Positions 47,937-57,005 of a DNA stretch of 64,000 nucleotides are shown in pieces. Below the pieces are notes generated by a model that did not search any database, was not told where the DNA came from, and was given only the letters and a program-made list of their open reading frames with translations. Each line of letters begins with the position of its first letter. The first letter of the stretch is position 1. The DNA is from JAHFUA01 sp963733935 (GTDB taxonomy: Bacteria; Acidobacteriota; Terriglobia; Terriglobales; Acidobacteriaceae). The DNA lies in NCBI GenBank assembly GCA_963733935.1, contig CAVTEQ010000015.1, positions 62,001-126,000 of the forward strand, in the 5' to 3' direction. Made by a program: the position numbers and the translations under genes.

Positions 47937-48956
47937 ATGGCAGAAAACGTAATGGAGCAGATCGTCGCGGAATTGCGGCGTTCGGGACGAGACCACTATC
48001 CCCAGCGCGGTGAGTTGCGCAATGTGAGAATCGTCGGCCACACCCCCAAGAACGACCACTACATCTACGACATCGTGCTGGATTTCGCCGATGGCAACGA
48101 ACGCCTGGCGTCCAAAGTGTATCGTCCGACCAAGTGTGGCACGCAGGGAGTGCGCGAGCGGGCTCGCAATGAAGCCGCAAACCTGACGCTCGTCTACCAC
48201 ATTTTTCAGAAGCGGAAGCTGGAAGGCGTGCCGCGTCCTCTGGGCGACTTCACCGAGCAGGGGGCAGTGGTGGCGGAGAGATTCAACGGCCTGCCCTTGC
48301 AGTCCCTCATCATGAAGGCGGCACTGCTGCCGGGCTATGCCGATCGCGGAACGCTGGCGGTGGCGGCGGAGAAATCCGGGGAGTGGTTGCGCGGCTTCCA
48401 TCGCGCCACGGCGGAGATGCCCGCAGCCTTCGATGCCGACGAGCTTTTGTCTGAGTTAGAGCAACTGTGCGAGAAGTGTCGCGGGCAAGGCCTGGACGAA
48501 GCGGCTATTCGCACCATTCTTTCCGGCGCACGCGCATCGCTGGCGCACACCCACAAGACCTTGCCCTGCTCCGCGGTGCTGAACGATTTCACTCCTTTGA
48601 ACGTGATTGTCGGCGAGCAGAGCGTCGGGATCTGTGACTACGGCCGCATGGTGGCCCATGGCAGATCGTTCCACGATGTAGCCATGTTCCTGGCCGCGGT
48701 GGAAGCGCTGGAGAAGTATCCCTTCTGCAATCGCAACCTCTCCACCCAGGTGCAGGAACTGTTCCTGGGAGGCTATGGCCTGGAACCGGAGCAAGAGGCC
48801 ATGGTGCGGGTAATGAAGATGAAGGCCCTGCTGGGAATGTTCGCCCAGGGACGCGGCGTGCCCGATAGCGCCATGCGCAAGAAAGTCATGTGGGCAACGG
48901 TGATGAAGCGCTTCATCCAGCAAGCCGCCCAGCGCGCGCTGGTCCCGGCGGCGTAG
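47937..48956 (+). CDS. APH-fold kinase-like protein
   Basis: A 339-residue protein of the aminoglycoside-phosphotransferase/choline-kinase fold. A beta-rich N-lobe with LASKVYRP (the likely ATP-binding Lys) leads to the C-lobe. The catalytic loop is VLNDFTPLNVIVG, in place of the usual H-G-D-x-x-x-x-N, and the metal-binding DFG equivalent is SVGICDYGRMVAHG. It may act on a lipid, sugar or small molecule. The gap before it holds the paralogue terminator and nothing else recognised. A terminator at 49051-49075 ends it. Confidence 0.72.
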   Translation: MAENVMEQIVAELRRSGRDHYPQRGELRNVRIVGHTPKNDHYIYDIVLDFADGNERLASKVYRPTKCGTQGVRERARNEAANLTLVYHIFQKRKLEGVPRPLGDFTEQGAVVAERFNGLPLQSLIMKAALLPGYADRGTLAVAAEKSGEWLRGFHRATAEMPAAFDADELLSELEQLCEKCRGQGLDEAAIRTILSGARASLAHTHKTLPCSAVLNDFTPLNVIVGEQSVGICDYGRMVAHGRSFHDVAMFLAAVEALEKYPFCNRNLSTQVQELFLGGYGLEPEQEAMVRVMKMKALLGMFAQGRGVPDSAMRKKVMWATVMKRFIQQAAQRALVPAA

Positions 48957-48958
48957 GA

Positions 48959-49000
48959 GAGTACCGAGTACCGAGTTGCGAGTTGCGAGTACCGAGTAGG
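48959..49000. repeat. Heptad tandem repeat, word GAGTACC, six copies
   Basis: GAGTACC, GAGTACC, GAGTTGC, GAGTTGC, GAGTACC, GAGTAGG, in exact 7-bp period immediately after the kinase gene. Its reverse complement lies at 49076-49110. Confidence 0.88.
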
Positions 49001-49050
49001 AGCAGCAACTCGCTTTCAGGTGTTCCGCTATGCCTATTTGCCTATCCCGT

Positions 49051-49075
49051 GCGAAGCTCATTGCTTCGCTTTTTT
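49051..49075 (+). terminator. Intrinsic terminator between inverted heptad arms
   Basis: GCGAAGC, loop TCATT, GCTTCGC, then TTTTTT. It lies between the two heptad arms, after the kinase gene. Confidence 0.85.
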
Positions 49076-49110
49076 AACTCGGTACTCGGTACTCGCAACT
49101 CGGTACTCAT
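49076..49110. repeat. Heptad repeat, inverted arm of the 48959 array
   Basis: AACTCGG, TACTCGG, TACTCGC, AACTCGG, TACTCAT: the reverse complement of the 48959-49000 word, reaching into the stop codon of the next minus-strand gene. Confidence 0.85.
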
Positions 49111-49964
49111 TTTGGCGGCGGCTGTCCATTCTGTCCGCCTTTGTCCTGTGGAGGCGCCTTGGGCAGTTCCTGCCCTTCGTAGGTGATGCGCACCTTGGAG
49201 CCGAAGCGCTTGTAGTTCTCGTACTTGATGGTCTCGCGGATGCGCACATCGCCGGTCGAAAAGTGCAGCGTGTCGTCGGCGCGGGTGTAGGTGGGAAACC
49301 AGTACTGGCCATCTACCTGCTCCCGCCAGGTAGTAAACGCGGGGAACAGATTCTCCTGTCCGGCTTTGACTTTCTTGGTCCCCTTGGCGCCGCCGGCGCG
49401 AAATTCGGGCACGGTGCGGCCCTTGGTCTTGACGATCTGGAAATCGTGGTCGTCCACCCAAAGGCGGCCATCGAAGTAACGCTTCCCCGGCTGGATCTGC
49501 TTGGGATGCACGTCGAAGACGTAGGTGGTCAGTTCGTCCTCCTGTTGCCGGCCGGCATAGTTGACGTCGTAGAGCGGAATCTCGGCGCTGGTAAGCACGA
49601 ACGGCAGCACGTTGCGAATGTCTTCAAAGTCCTCGCGCGACATGGATACCAGTTGCAGCGAGCTCTGCGGGGCAAAGACCACGTTCTCGACGCGGCGGCC
49701 CTGATCGTCGAACAGCACATCCCAGGTCTGCTCGAAGCGGCCGCCATCTTCCGGAGTCTCGATCTTGATCGACTGGCGATAGGTGTAGTTGTCGCGCGCT
49801 TCCTTGAACTGAGCTTCCTTGGCGGCGAAGCGCTGGATGATCTCCTGCGGAGAGATGCCAGTGGGCGGCGCCGAGTCGAGCGCGCCTTCGCCCTTCTGGG
49901 CGACTGCCGGCAAGTTGAACAGCACCAGAGCGAGAACGGGGAGCAGCGTTTTCAGGTGGCGCAT
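49107..49964 (-). CDS. Secreted protein, outer-membrane lipoprotein-sorting-like
   Basis: A 285-residue exported protein with a signal peptide ending LPAVAQ. The beta-strand-rich body has ARDNYTYRQSIKIET, YVFDVHPKQIQPGKRYFDGRLWVDDHDFQIVKTKG, GQYWFPTYTRADDTLHF and VRIRETIKYENYKRFGSKV. The Y-F-G-R-L-W-V-D pattern recalls the lipoprotein-sorting/LolB-like group, but the assignment is by fold only. The C-terminus is Gln/Pro-rich and overlaps the heptad arm. It is monocistronic. Confidence 0.6.
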   Translation of the reverse strand: MRHLKTLLPVLALVLFNLPAVAQKGEGALDSAPPTGISPQEIIQRFAAKEAQFKEARDNYTYRQSIKIETPEDGGRFEQTWDVLFDDQGRRVENVVFAPQSSLQLVSMSREDFEDIRNVLPFVLTSAEIPLYDVNYAGRQQEDELTTYVFDVHPKQIQPGKRYFDGRLWVDDHDFQIVKTKGRTVPEFRAGGAKGTKKVKAGQENLFPAFTTWREQVDGQYWFPTYTRADDTLHFSTGDVRIRETIKYENYKRFGSKVRITYEGQELPKAPPQDKGGQNGQPPPK

Positions 49965-50123
49965 AGAGGAATTTTCAGGAATCTCCAGGTTAGATGGCGA
50001 AATTCGGCTCTCCGTTGCAGCAGCCGTAATTTACCCCCTCAATATTAGCAGTCCGGCGAGTGCGGGGGATGCCTTGCCAGGCCCAGCCGCGGAGCGCAAG
50101 TCCCGCTAGGCAAGACTGAAATC

Positions 50124-50996
50124 TCATGCACGGTTGGCCGCTGAAAGATGCGCCCCGCCCAGCAGCAAGAGTCCCGAGATAAACGCCCAGAACATCAGCG
50201 TCACCGAGATGGAGAACGGGCCATAGACCTCGGCGAAGTTCAGCCGCGGCAGCAACCAGATATAAAGATACTTCGCGGCTTCCCAGACCAGTCCCACGAC
50301 GATGGCCGCCGGCAGCACCGCGCCCGCGGGGGTTTTGCCGTTAGGCAGCACCCAGTAAATAAGGAAGAAGATCACGATCGTGGTGACCAGGGCGCAGACC
50401 TTCATGATCACGAAGGTCGAGATGCGTACCGGCAGGATGACTTGTCCGTGGGTCAGCCACATCAGCAACGAGCGATGCCCGGCGCTGAGACCGATGGAGA
50501 GCAGCGCCAGGCAGCCACAGCTTAGGGCCAGCCCCAGCGACACCAGAAGGTTTCCCAGATAGCTGCGGTTGTTGGCAAAGCCCCAGATTCGGTTGAGGGC
50601 TACTTCCAGCGGCAGAAAGACGCCGGTAGAGGTGATGAGCAGAATCACCAGCGAAGCGATAGCCGCGCGCTGCCGGGCATCGATCAGCGCAGTGAGATTG
50701 CGGACGATGAATTCCTGGCCGGCAGGAAGGTAGTCGCGCAGCAGAGCAATCACCACTTCGTACATGGGCTTGGAATGGAAGACCCGGCGGATCAGGGTCA
50801 TCAGCAGGACCATGAAGGGGAAGAACGAAAGAATGGCGTTGGCGGCCACAGAAAAGGCGAAGGTGTGGACGTCGGTGCGCATCAGGTATCCCGCCGTCAG
50901 CACCAGGCGCTTGGCGAAGGACACCGGACGTGCCGGCGCGATCGTGCCGACCTTATTCTGCGGAGAGGAAACTACCTCGGCGCGATCGCTGGGCAT
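50124..50996 (-). CDS. YihY/BrkB-family inner membrane protein
   Basis: A six-helix membrane protein of the YihY/BrkB family (290 residues), formerly and wrongly called ribonuclease BN. TFAFSVAANAILSFFPFMVLLMTLI is the family start, with LLITSTGVFLPLEVALNRIWGF, FFLIYWVLPNGKTP and AAKYLYIWLLPRLNFAEVYGPFSISVTLMFWAFISGLLLLGGAHLSA at the end (quoted for order only). The role in the envelope is unknown. It is alone and divergent from the cold-shock gene. Confidence 0.9.
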   Translation of the reverse strand: MPSDRAEVVSSPQNKVGTIAPARPVSFAKRLVLTAGYLMRTDVHTFAFSVAANAILSFFPFMVLLMTLIRRVFHSKPMYEVVIALLRDYLPAGQEFIVRNLTALIDARQRAAIASLVILLITSTGVFLPLEVALNRIWGFANNRSYLGNLLVSLGLALSCGCLALLSIGLSAGHRSLLMWLTHGQVILPVRISTFVIMKVCALVTTIVIFFLIYWVLPNGKTPAGAVLPAAIVVGLVWEAAKYLYIWLLPRLNFAEVYGPFSISVTLMFWAFISGLLLLGGAHLSAANRA

Positions 50997-51476
50997 AAGA
51001 TCTCAATCGTATCAGCAGGCGGTGGAGCCCGGCTGGCCCTGCTGCACCAATTTCAGGGCATTTCAATCCAGAATCGCAGATAACCATCCCGGCTAACCCA
51101 GGCGTCGCCCAAAACGATACCGGGTCGAGGTTATCTCTTGCCAAGAGCGTAAGTTCCTGAATATCATTGCCCTCGGGACATTCCCGCAAAGGGAACCCAG
51201 TTCGATAGCAGCAGCACTTTGGGTTGATTGTCTTGTACTTCGCAGTTGAAGTTTACGCCGGCAGATCCGGGTTGCTGAAGGCGGCGCGTGGATGGATGCA
51301 GACCACCTCGTCTCCTTGCAGCCCGTTTTCGTTGCGCGCAAGCTGGAAGGCAAAGCAGCAACCCCTTCTCTTCCCGTCAGACCTCGTTGATCACGCATTA
51401 TGGGCAACCCAGGCGCCGGTCCGCGCGGTCGGCGGAAAGAGTTCCATAACAGAGCTGAGGCGAAAGGAGCTGCTTC
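50997..51476. other. Long leader region between brkB-like and cold-shock genes
   Basis: No convincing gene lies in these 480 bases. The part before the cold-shock gene is likely a long 5' leader, which is common for cold-shock genes, but I see no defined structural motif in it. Confidence 0.45.
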
Positions 51477-51680
51477 GTGAGAGAGAGGGGTACAGTGAAG
51501 TGGTTTAACGGCGCGAAAGGGTATGGATTTATTCAACGGTCCACCGGCGAGGACGTGTTTGTCCATTTCTCCGCCATCCAGGAGAACGGATACCGCACGC
51601 TCAACGAAGGTGAGACCGTGGAGTTCGACCTGCTGAAGGGCCCCAAGGGTTTCCAGGCGGCGAACGTAGTCCGCGTGTAG
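51477..51680 (+). CDS. cspA: Cold-shock protein (CspA family)
   Basis: A small nucleic-acid-binding beta-barrel of 67 residues. RNP1 is KGYGFIQ and RNP2 is DVFVHFS, both intact. VKWFNGAKGYGFIQ and EGETVEFDLLKGPKGFQAANV are the family core. The GTG start is set by AAGGAG seven bases upstream. An intrinsic terminator follows at 51735. Confidence 0.95.
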   Translation: MRERGTVKWFNGAKGYGFIQRSTGEDVFVHFSAIQENGYRTLNEGETVEFDLLKGPKGFQAANVVRV

Positions 51681-51734
51681 GTAATCGCTGATCGCGGACC
51701 GAGGGACTCCCCCCGCCGATCCGCTTCTCAAGTA

Positions 51735-51766
51735 CCCCTCCCGGCGCGATTGGGAGGGGATTTTTT
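51735..51766 (+). terminator. Intrinsic terminator of the cold-shock gene
   Basis: CCCCTCCC, a 9-base loop, GGGAGGGG, then ATTTTTT. Confidence 0.92.
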
Positions 51767-51770
51767 ATTG

Positions 51771-51803
51771 GTACCGAGTAGCGAGTAGCGAGTACCGAGT
51801 ACC
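51771..51803. repeat. Heptad repeat, word GTACCGA
   Basis: GTACCGA, GTAGCGA, GTAGCGA, GTACCGA, GTACC: exact 7-bp period just after the cold-shock terminator. The opposite-strand word is at 51911-51943. Confidence 0.88.
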
Positions 51804-51909
51804 AAGCTTGGCTCAGCTTGGATTCGTTGCTCGTCCCCTCGGCACCGCTACATAGCAGCTTTCATGTGTGATCAGTGATCAACATCCGGGAGCGAGTTCC
51901 TCGTCCCCC

Positions 51910-53001
51910 TCACTCGGTACTCGGTACTCGCAACTCGGTACTTCTTCTCAGCGCCCAATCTGCATGTTCCGCCACCACCGGATCGGGATCCTGACTTAAC
52001 TGCTTCAGCAGCGGCACGAACCCACTCTCGCCGCTGTTGCCCATGGCCACCACCGCGTTGCGTCGCAATCCCGAGCGCTTAGCGCGCCGGATCGGAGAGC
52101 CGCGGAAGGCGGAGCGGAACTCATCTTCAGAGAGATTAGCCAGCCAGGCCAGCGCGGGATTGAAGCGCTGCGGAAGTGGTTGGAATTCCGCGATCGAAGA
52201 TGCCGGCGCTTTGCGATTCCAAGGGCAAACGTCCTGGCAGATGTCGCAGCCGAAGACGTGGGTTCCCATGCCTGCGCGCAGCTCTTCCGTGATAGTCCCA
52301 CGCTTCTCGATGGTGAGATACGAGATGCAGCGCGTGGCGTCCAACTCATGGGGACCAACGAATGCCTGGGTAGGACAGGCATCGAGGCAACGGGTGCAGG
52401 AGCCGCAGCGGTCCGGGGCAGGCAGATCCGGCGTGAGTTCAAGCGAGGTCAGAATCACGCCCAGGAACAGCCAGGAGCCCGTGCGCTGATTGATCAGGCA
52501 AGTATTCTTCCCAATCCAGCCTATGCCGGCGTAGGCGGCAAAGACGCGCTCGACTATGGGGCCGGTGTCAACGTAGCAGCGAGTTTCAAGGGTCGGATCG
52601 GCGGCATGCTGGCGCAGCCGGGCTTCTACGCGTCGCAACCGTTCCATGACTACTTGATGGTAATCAGCCGCGCCCCAGGCATAGCGTGAGACCCATCCGC
52701 GTTGTGGATCCCCGCATTCCGCCGTACAAGGCTGCGCGGTGTTGTAGTTCAGCCCGCAGACAATGACCGAGCGTGCCCAGGGAGCGACGGGCTCGAGCGA
52801 GGCGCGCTTGAGGCGTCCTTGATCGTCGCGTGCCTTCAGGTAGTCCATCTCGCCCGCATGGCCACGGGCAATCCAGTCTGGGAAGAACTGCAGTTCGCGC
52901 GACTTTTCGAGCCGCGCCGGGGCAATGCCCGCGAGGTCGAAGCCGGCTTCAGCGCAGGCTTGCTTGATCAGGATATCGAGTTGGCCGGTGGCGCAGGGCA
53001 T
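51910..53001 (-). CDS. queG: Epoxyqueuosine reductase
   Basis: A cobalamin- and iron-sulfur-dependent enzyme that makes queuosine in tRNA from epoxyqueuosine. It starts at the ATG at 53001 (363 residues). VIVCGLNYN, SRYAWGAADYHQVV and VDTGPIVERVFAAYAGIGWIGKNTCLI precede the two 4Fe-4S motifs CGSCTRCLDACPTQA and CDICQDVCPWN. C-terminal HEAT-like repeats follow. The last ten codons (STELRVPSTE) and the stop are written in a heptad repeat, so the C-terminus may have been extended by it. Longer upstream frames overlap non-coding sequence. Confidence 0.92.
   Translation of the reverse strand: MPCATGQLDILIKQACAEAGFDLAGIAPARLEKSRELQFFPDWIARGHAGEMDYLKARDDQGRLKRASLEPVAPWARSVIVCGLNYNTAQPCTAECGDPQRGWVSRYAWGAADYHQVVMERLRRVEARLRQHAADPTLETRCYVDTGPIVERVFAAYAGIGWIGKNTCLINQRTGSWLFLGVILTSLELTPDLPAPDRCGSCTRCLDACPTQAFVGPHELDATRCISYLTIEKRGTITEELRAGMGTHVFGCDICQDVCPWNRKAPASSIAEFQPLPQRFNPALAWLANLSEDEFRSAFRGSPIRRAKRSGLRRNAVVAMGNSGESGFVPLLKQLSQDPDPVVAEHADWALRRSTELRVPSTE
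51911..51943. repeat. Heptad repeat, word ACTCGGT, at the queG 3' end
   Basis: ACTCGGT, ACTCGGT, ACTCGCA, ACTCGGT, ACTTC. The reverse complement of this word is at 51771-51803, so the two arms lie 108 bases apart as an inverted pair. Read on the minus strand it codes the last residues of QueG. Confidence 0.85.
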
Positions 53002-53063
53002 GGAATGTTCGGGCCCCCTTGCAAAGACGGCCAAGGGCGCCGATGGTAATTTATTATCCGCTG

Positions 53064-53549
53064 TCAGCAGCCCTTGCCTCCCCCCAGCGTAGAACGCCCG
53101 TCTCCAACAGCGTTCTGGCGGGAGCGCTCGTAGCCGACGGCGGCGTAGTAGACTGCCCACTCGAAGAACTGGTCGAGGAGTTGCAGCATCTCCAACTCGC
53201 CGAAGACCTCGCTGGGCCGCTCGATGGCGGCTTCGCGGTTGAGGAAGTCGAACAGATTGTCCTTCACCAGCAGGATGGCCCAGATGAGCTGGCTGAGCAG
53301 TACGCCCTGGCGGCACCGCAGAGCGCCGATCTCCAGGTAGCGCTGCTCGACTTCGGACTCCTTCTTGCTAATCAACCACTGCCCAAGGTGGTGATAGATC
53401 TCGTAGACTCGCTGCCGCAGGTCATCGGGCGGGACCTTGTCGATGTAGTTTCTGGTCTTCTCCGATTGCTGAGTCCTTTCCAGAAGAGCCGCCGCCAAGC
53501 CATCGGAATGGGTCTCGATCAGCCGAACGAGCCGTTGCGCAGCCAGCAT
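53064..53549 (-). CDS. Hypothetical helical protein
   Basis: Not recognised. The 161-residue product from the ATG at 53549 has a strong ribosome site (GGAGG six bases before). It is predicted almost wholly helical: MLAAQRLVRLIETHSD, LRQRVYEIYHHLGQWLI, YLEIGALRCRQGVLLSQLIWAILLVKDNLFDFLNREA and MLQLLDQFFEWAVYYAAVGYERSRQ. It has no membrane segment or signal peptide. It is 62 bases upstream of queG and could be co-transcribed with it. Confidence 0.65.
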   Translation of the reverse strand: MLAAQRLVRLIETHSDGLAAALLERTQQSEKTRNYIDKVPPDDLRQRVYEIYHHLGQWLISKKESEVEQRYLEIGALRCRQGVLLSQLIWAILLVKDNLFDFLNREAAIERPSEVFGELEMLQLLDQFFEWAVYYAAVGYERSRQNAVGDGRSTLGGGKGC

Positions 53550-53685
53550 GAGAAGCCTCCTTACTTGTCCACCAAGAGAGGCTAAGACAGGGGCGGGCGG
53601 AGGGTCAACGTTAGCTAGTTCTCCAATGGGAGCTCCAGGTTCGAACCTTCCCACGCTCTGTTTATCTGATGCATACTGGCAACCC

Positions 53686-56019
53686 GTGATCCACTTCAAA
53701 TCATCTGCACGGTTTCTGATTCTGGCGGCAGCTCTCTGCCCACCATCGGCGGCGCAGCCGGAAGACCCATTTTCCGCCGCCGATGCCGCCATCCAGCAAG
53801 CCATTGCCGAACACCAGATTCCCGGCGCGGTGCTGCTGGTAGGACACGCGGGCAAGATTGTTCATCTCCGTGCTTTTGGGCTAAGAGTGCTTGAACCGCG
53901 CCCCGAGCCGATGACGCTGGACACCATCTTCGATATCGCATCGCTGACCAAGCCCTTCACCGCGACCTGTGTGATGCGCCTGGTGGAACGCGGCCAGGTG
54001 CGCCTGAACGATCCTGTCGCGCGCTATCTTCCTGAGTTTGCCCGCAACGGCAAGCAGGAGATCACCGTCCGGCAGTTGCTTACGCATTTCTCCGGACTCC
54101 CCCCCGACCTCGATCTGAAGTCGCCCTGGAACGGCCGCGAGCAGGCGCTGCAGCTTGCCTACGACACTCCCCCGGCGATCCCTCCAGGCTCAGGATTCCT
54201 CTACAGCGACGTCAATTACATCGTGCTGGGCGAGCTGGTGGCGCGCGTCTCCGGCATGCCGCTCGACCGCTACGCAACCGAGCACATCTTCGCTCCTCTG
54301 ACGATGGTCACCACCCGCTTCAATCCCCCGGAGGATTGGCATCCGCGGATCGCGCCCACGGAAAATAACGAGCATGGCAGTCTGCTGCGCGGTGTGGTCG
54401 ATGATCCCAGCGCGCGGCGCATGGGCGGAGTTGCTGGGCACGCCGGCATGTTCTCCACCTCCGACGATCTGGCGCGCTTCGCGCAGGCGATGCTCGACCA
54501 CGACAGCCGTCTGCTCTCGCCGGCGTCCATCGACAAGATGACCACGCCCCAGCAACCGGCTGACTCCACGGTGCTGCGCGGGCTGGGGTGGGACATCGAT
54601 TCTCCGTTCTCCACCAACCGTGGTGAGCTGTTGCCGGTCGGGTCGTACGGCCACACCGGCTTCACCGGGACTTCGATCTGGATCGATCCTGTCACTCAGA
54701 CCTACATCATTTTGCTCTCGAATGCGATCCATCCCAGCGGAAGCAACCATGCCATGGTTTCCCTGCGCACACGCGTGGCCAGTGCCGTCGCGGCCGGATT
54801 GGACCTTCACGCCAGCAAGAAAGATGAACAGCACTGGGCGGCGATCACCGGTTACAACGAGACCATGGCGGGCGCGCGCCGCTTGCAGGATCGTAATGGC
54901 ACGGTACTCACCGGCATTGACGTGTTGGAATCGCAAGGCTTCGATCCGCTGCGTCACGGGCGGGGCACGACGCGCATTGGCCTGCTGACGAACCAGACTG
55001 GCGTGGACTCCCAGGGCCGCCGCACCATCGACGTGCTGGCGCGGGCCCCGGGTGTCTCGCTGGCCGCGATCTTCAGTCCCGAGCACGGCGCGACGGGGAC
55101 GCTCGACACCACGGAGATCGCCAACGCGCGCGACGCCGCGACCGGCGTTCCCATCTACAGCGTCTATGGCGCTACCGATGCGCAGCGCCGTCCGCCGCGC
55201 GAGGTTCTGAAGCAACTCGATGCCGTGGTGATCGATCTGCAGGACGCCGGCGCGCCCTTCTTCAGCTACGAAGCCACTATGGGTTACTTCTTGGAAGCGG
55301 CGGCGCAAGCCGGAATCGAGGTTTTTGTGCTCGATCGCCCCAACCCCATCACCGGCTCATTTGTGCAGGGACCGTTGGTGGCCCATCCGCCGGGCAGCTT
55401 CAAAGGTTATTTCCCGCTGCCGGTGCGCCATGCCATGACATTGGGCGAACTGGCCAATCTGTTCAACGCCGAACGGGGAATCCACGCACCTTTGACGGTG
55501 GTGGCCATGCAAGGCTGGCAGCGCGGCGATTGGTACGACGCGACCGCTCTTTCGTGGGTGAATCCCTCACCAAACTTGCGCAGCTTGAATGAGGCCACCC
55601 TATATCCGGGAGTGGCGCTGGTGGAGGACACGAACGTTTCCGTGGGCCGAGGCACGGACACGCCTTTCGAGCTGCTGGGCTCTCCCTGGATCGACGCCCG
55701 CCGGCTGGCCGATTATCTGAACCGCCGCCAGATCGCTGGCGGCCGCTTCGTGCCGGTGCACTTCACTCCGGCCTCCGGACCGTATGCCGGCCAACTATGC
55801 AGGGGCGTCAATCTCCTGGTTACGAGCCGCAACCAGTTAGATTCGCCGCAACTGGGCGTTGAGCTGGCGGCGGCGCTCTATCGGCTTTATCCCAGGGATT
55901 TCAAGATCGAGCGCGTGAACGACATCCTGGGAAATAAGGCAGTTCTGGATGCGATCGTCCAAGGCGGAGATCCACGCCGCATCGCCGAAGACTGGCGCGA
56001 GCCGCTGGAGAGTCTTTGA
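53686..56019 (+). CDS. Secreted beta-lactamase-type hydrolase fused to a NamZ-like (DUF1343) domain
   Basis: A two-domain exported enzyme (777 residues). The GTG at 53686 gives the signal peptide ending PPSAAQ. The first half (about 30-380) is a serine hydrolase of the class C beta-lactamase/AmpH type: FDIASLTKPFT (S-x-x-K), FLYSDVNYIVLG (Y-x-N) and GSYGHTGFTGT (H-T-G). The second half (about 420-777) is DUF1343: RIGLLTNQTGVD, IFSPEHGATG, VIDLQDAGAPFFSYE, FVLDRPNPI and VSVGRGTDTPFELLGSPW. DUF1343 includes exo-N-acetylmuramidase NamZ, so the fusion would trim peptide and sugar parts of cell-wall fragments outside the cell. Confidence 0.9.
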   Translation: MIHFKSSARFLILAAALCPPSAAQPEDPFSAADAAIQQAIAEHQIPGAVLLVGHAGKIVHLRAFGLRVLEPRPEPMTLDTIFDIASLTKPFTATCVMRLVERGQVRLNDPVARYLPEFARNGKQEITVRQLLTHFSGLPPDLDLKSPWNGREQALQLAYDTPPAIPPGSGFLYSDVNYIVLGELVARVSGMPLDRYATEHIFAPLTMVTTRFNPPEDWHPRIAPTENNEHGSLLRGVVDDPSARRMGGVAGHAGMFSTSDDLARFAQAMLDHDSRLLSPASIDKMTTPQQPADSTVLRGLGWDIDSPFSTNRGELLPVGSYGHTGFTGTSIWIDPVTQTYIILLSNAIHPSGSNHAMVSLRTRVASAVAAGLDLHASKKDEQHWAAITGYNETMAGARRLQDRNGTVLTGIDVLESQGFDPLRHGRGTTRIGLLTNQTGVDSQGRRTIDVLARAPGVSLAAIFSPEHGATGTLDTTEIANARDAATGVPIYSVYGATDAQRRPPREVLKQLDAVVIDLQDAGAPFFSYEATMGYFLEAAAQAGIEVFVLDRPNPITGSFVQGPLVAHPPGSFKGYFPLPVRHAMTLGELANLFNAERGIHAPLTVVAMQGWQRGDWYDATALSWVNPSPNLRSLNEATLYPGVALVEDTNVSVGRGTDTPFELLGSPWIDARRLADYLNRRQIAGGRFVPVHFTPASGPYAGQLCRGVNLLVTSRNQLDSPQLGVELAAALYRLYPRDFKIERVNDILGNKAVLDAIVQGGDPRRIAEDWREPLESL

Positions 56020-56090
56020 GCGACTCGCCTCGAAATATCTTCTGTATTGAGCCAGCCTTGATTCATCGAATCATTCGGGCCGTTGTTTAA

Positions 56091-56130
56091 ATGGCTCAAT
56101 GACCAAATGGCCCAATGACTCAATGGCTCC
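56091..56130. repeat. Octad tandem repeat, word ATGGCTCA, five copies
   Basis: ATGGCTCA, ATGACCAA, ATGGCCCA, ATGACTCA, ATGGCTCC, with an exact 8-bp period, upstream of the next gene. Confidence 0.85.
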
Positions 56131-56193
56131 AGGGCATCCTGAAACTTCCCCTGGGGCATGGGTTGATATATCGTATTCCGGCAGGAGGCCAAG

Positions 56194-57005
56194 ATGCGTT
56201 TCCTCCCAGCCGTCGTGCTCTGCGCCACATTGGCAATGGCCCAGGCGGCTCCCCCAGCGGCAGAGTCTTCATCTCCAAAAGACGCGCCGGAAGCTCCTCT
56301 CCGCGTGACCGTGCCCGCCGGGACCAGGATTCCGCTGGCGCTCAAGCATGCCATCAGCACCAAGAGCGTGCGTCCGGGGGACCCCGTGTACCTGCAGACC
56401 ACCTTCCCGGTCGCCGAGAACAACCGCATTCTGATCCCTGCCGGAACCTACGTGCAGGGCGTGGTGGACAACGTCAAGCGCCCAGGCCGCGTATCCGGCC
56501 GCGCGGAATTGCTGATGCACTTCACCACCCTCATCTTCCCCAACGGCTACACGGTTACCTACCCGGCGCGGTCGAAGGCGTTCCCGGCGCCGAGAACTCC
56601 AAGGTGAAAGACAAAGAAGGCACCATTCAAGCCGAGAGCCAGAAAGGCAAAGACGTTGGCACCGTGGCCAAGACCACCGGAGCGGGAGCCGCGGTGGGGG
56701 CGATGTCGGCCGGCGGGAAGGGCGCGGGCATCGGCGCCGGCGCTGGCGGCGCGGTGGGGCTGGCCACAATTCTGCTCTCGCGTGGCCAGGATGTCCGCAT
56801 GGAAGCCGGAACCACCGTAGAGATGGAACTGCAACGTCCACTGACCCTGGAAGAAGCGCGCCTTACCACCACCAACCGCGATCTCGTCCCCGTCAGCCGC
56901 GGAGAGCGGCTCGAACATCCCATGAACCCGCCGCCGGGCGACGCGCTAGGGGCCCGTGCCAAGGGCCATTCGGGAACGTCGAAACGACTACCTGTCCGAG
57001 CGTGA
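56194..57005 (+). CDS. Secreted TrbI/VirB10-like-fold protein, frameshifted
   Basis: An exported protein with signal peptide MRFLPAVVLCATLAMAQ. The next part, VTVPAGTRIPLALKHAISTK, VYLQTTFPVAENNRILIPAGTYVQG and GRAELLMHFTTLIFPNGY, resembles the C-terminal beta-barrel of TrbI/VirB10-type proteins. A Gly/Ala-rich block (TGAGAAVGAMSAGGKGAGIG) and MEAGTTVEMELQRPLTL follow in another frame. The frames join near 56565 (ACCCGGCG); adding one G restores TYPGAVEGVPGAENSKVK and 271 codons. No secretion genes are nearby, so a general envelope role is more likely. Confidence 0.62.

Noticed and set aside
51093..51731. A 212-codon minus-strand frame overlapping the cold-shock gene
   Set aside because: The cold-shock gene on the plus strand is certain, and the frame has no domain or start signal.
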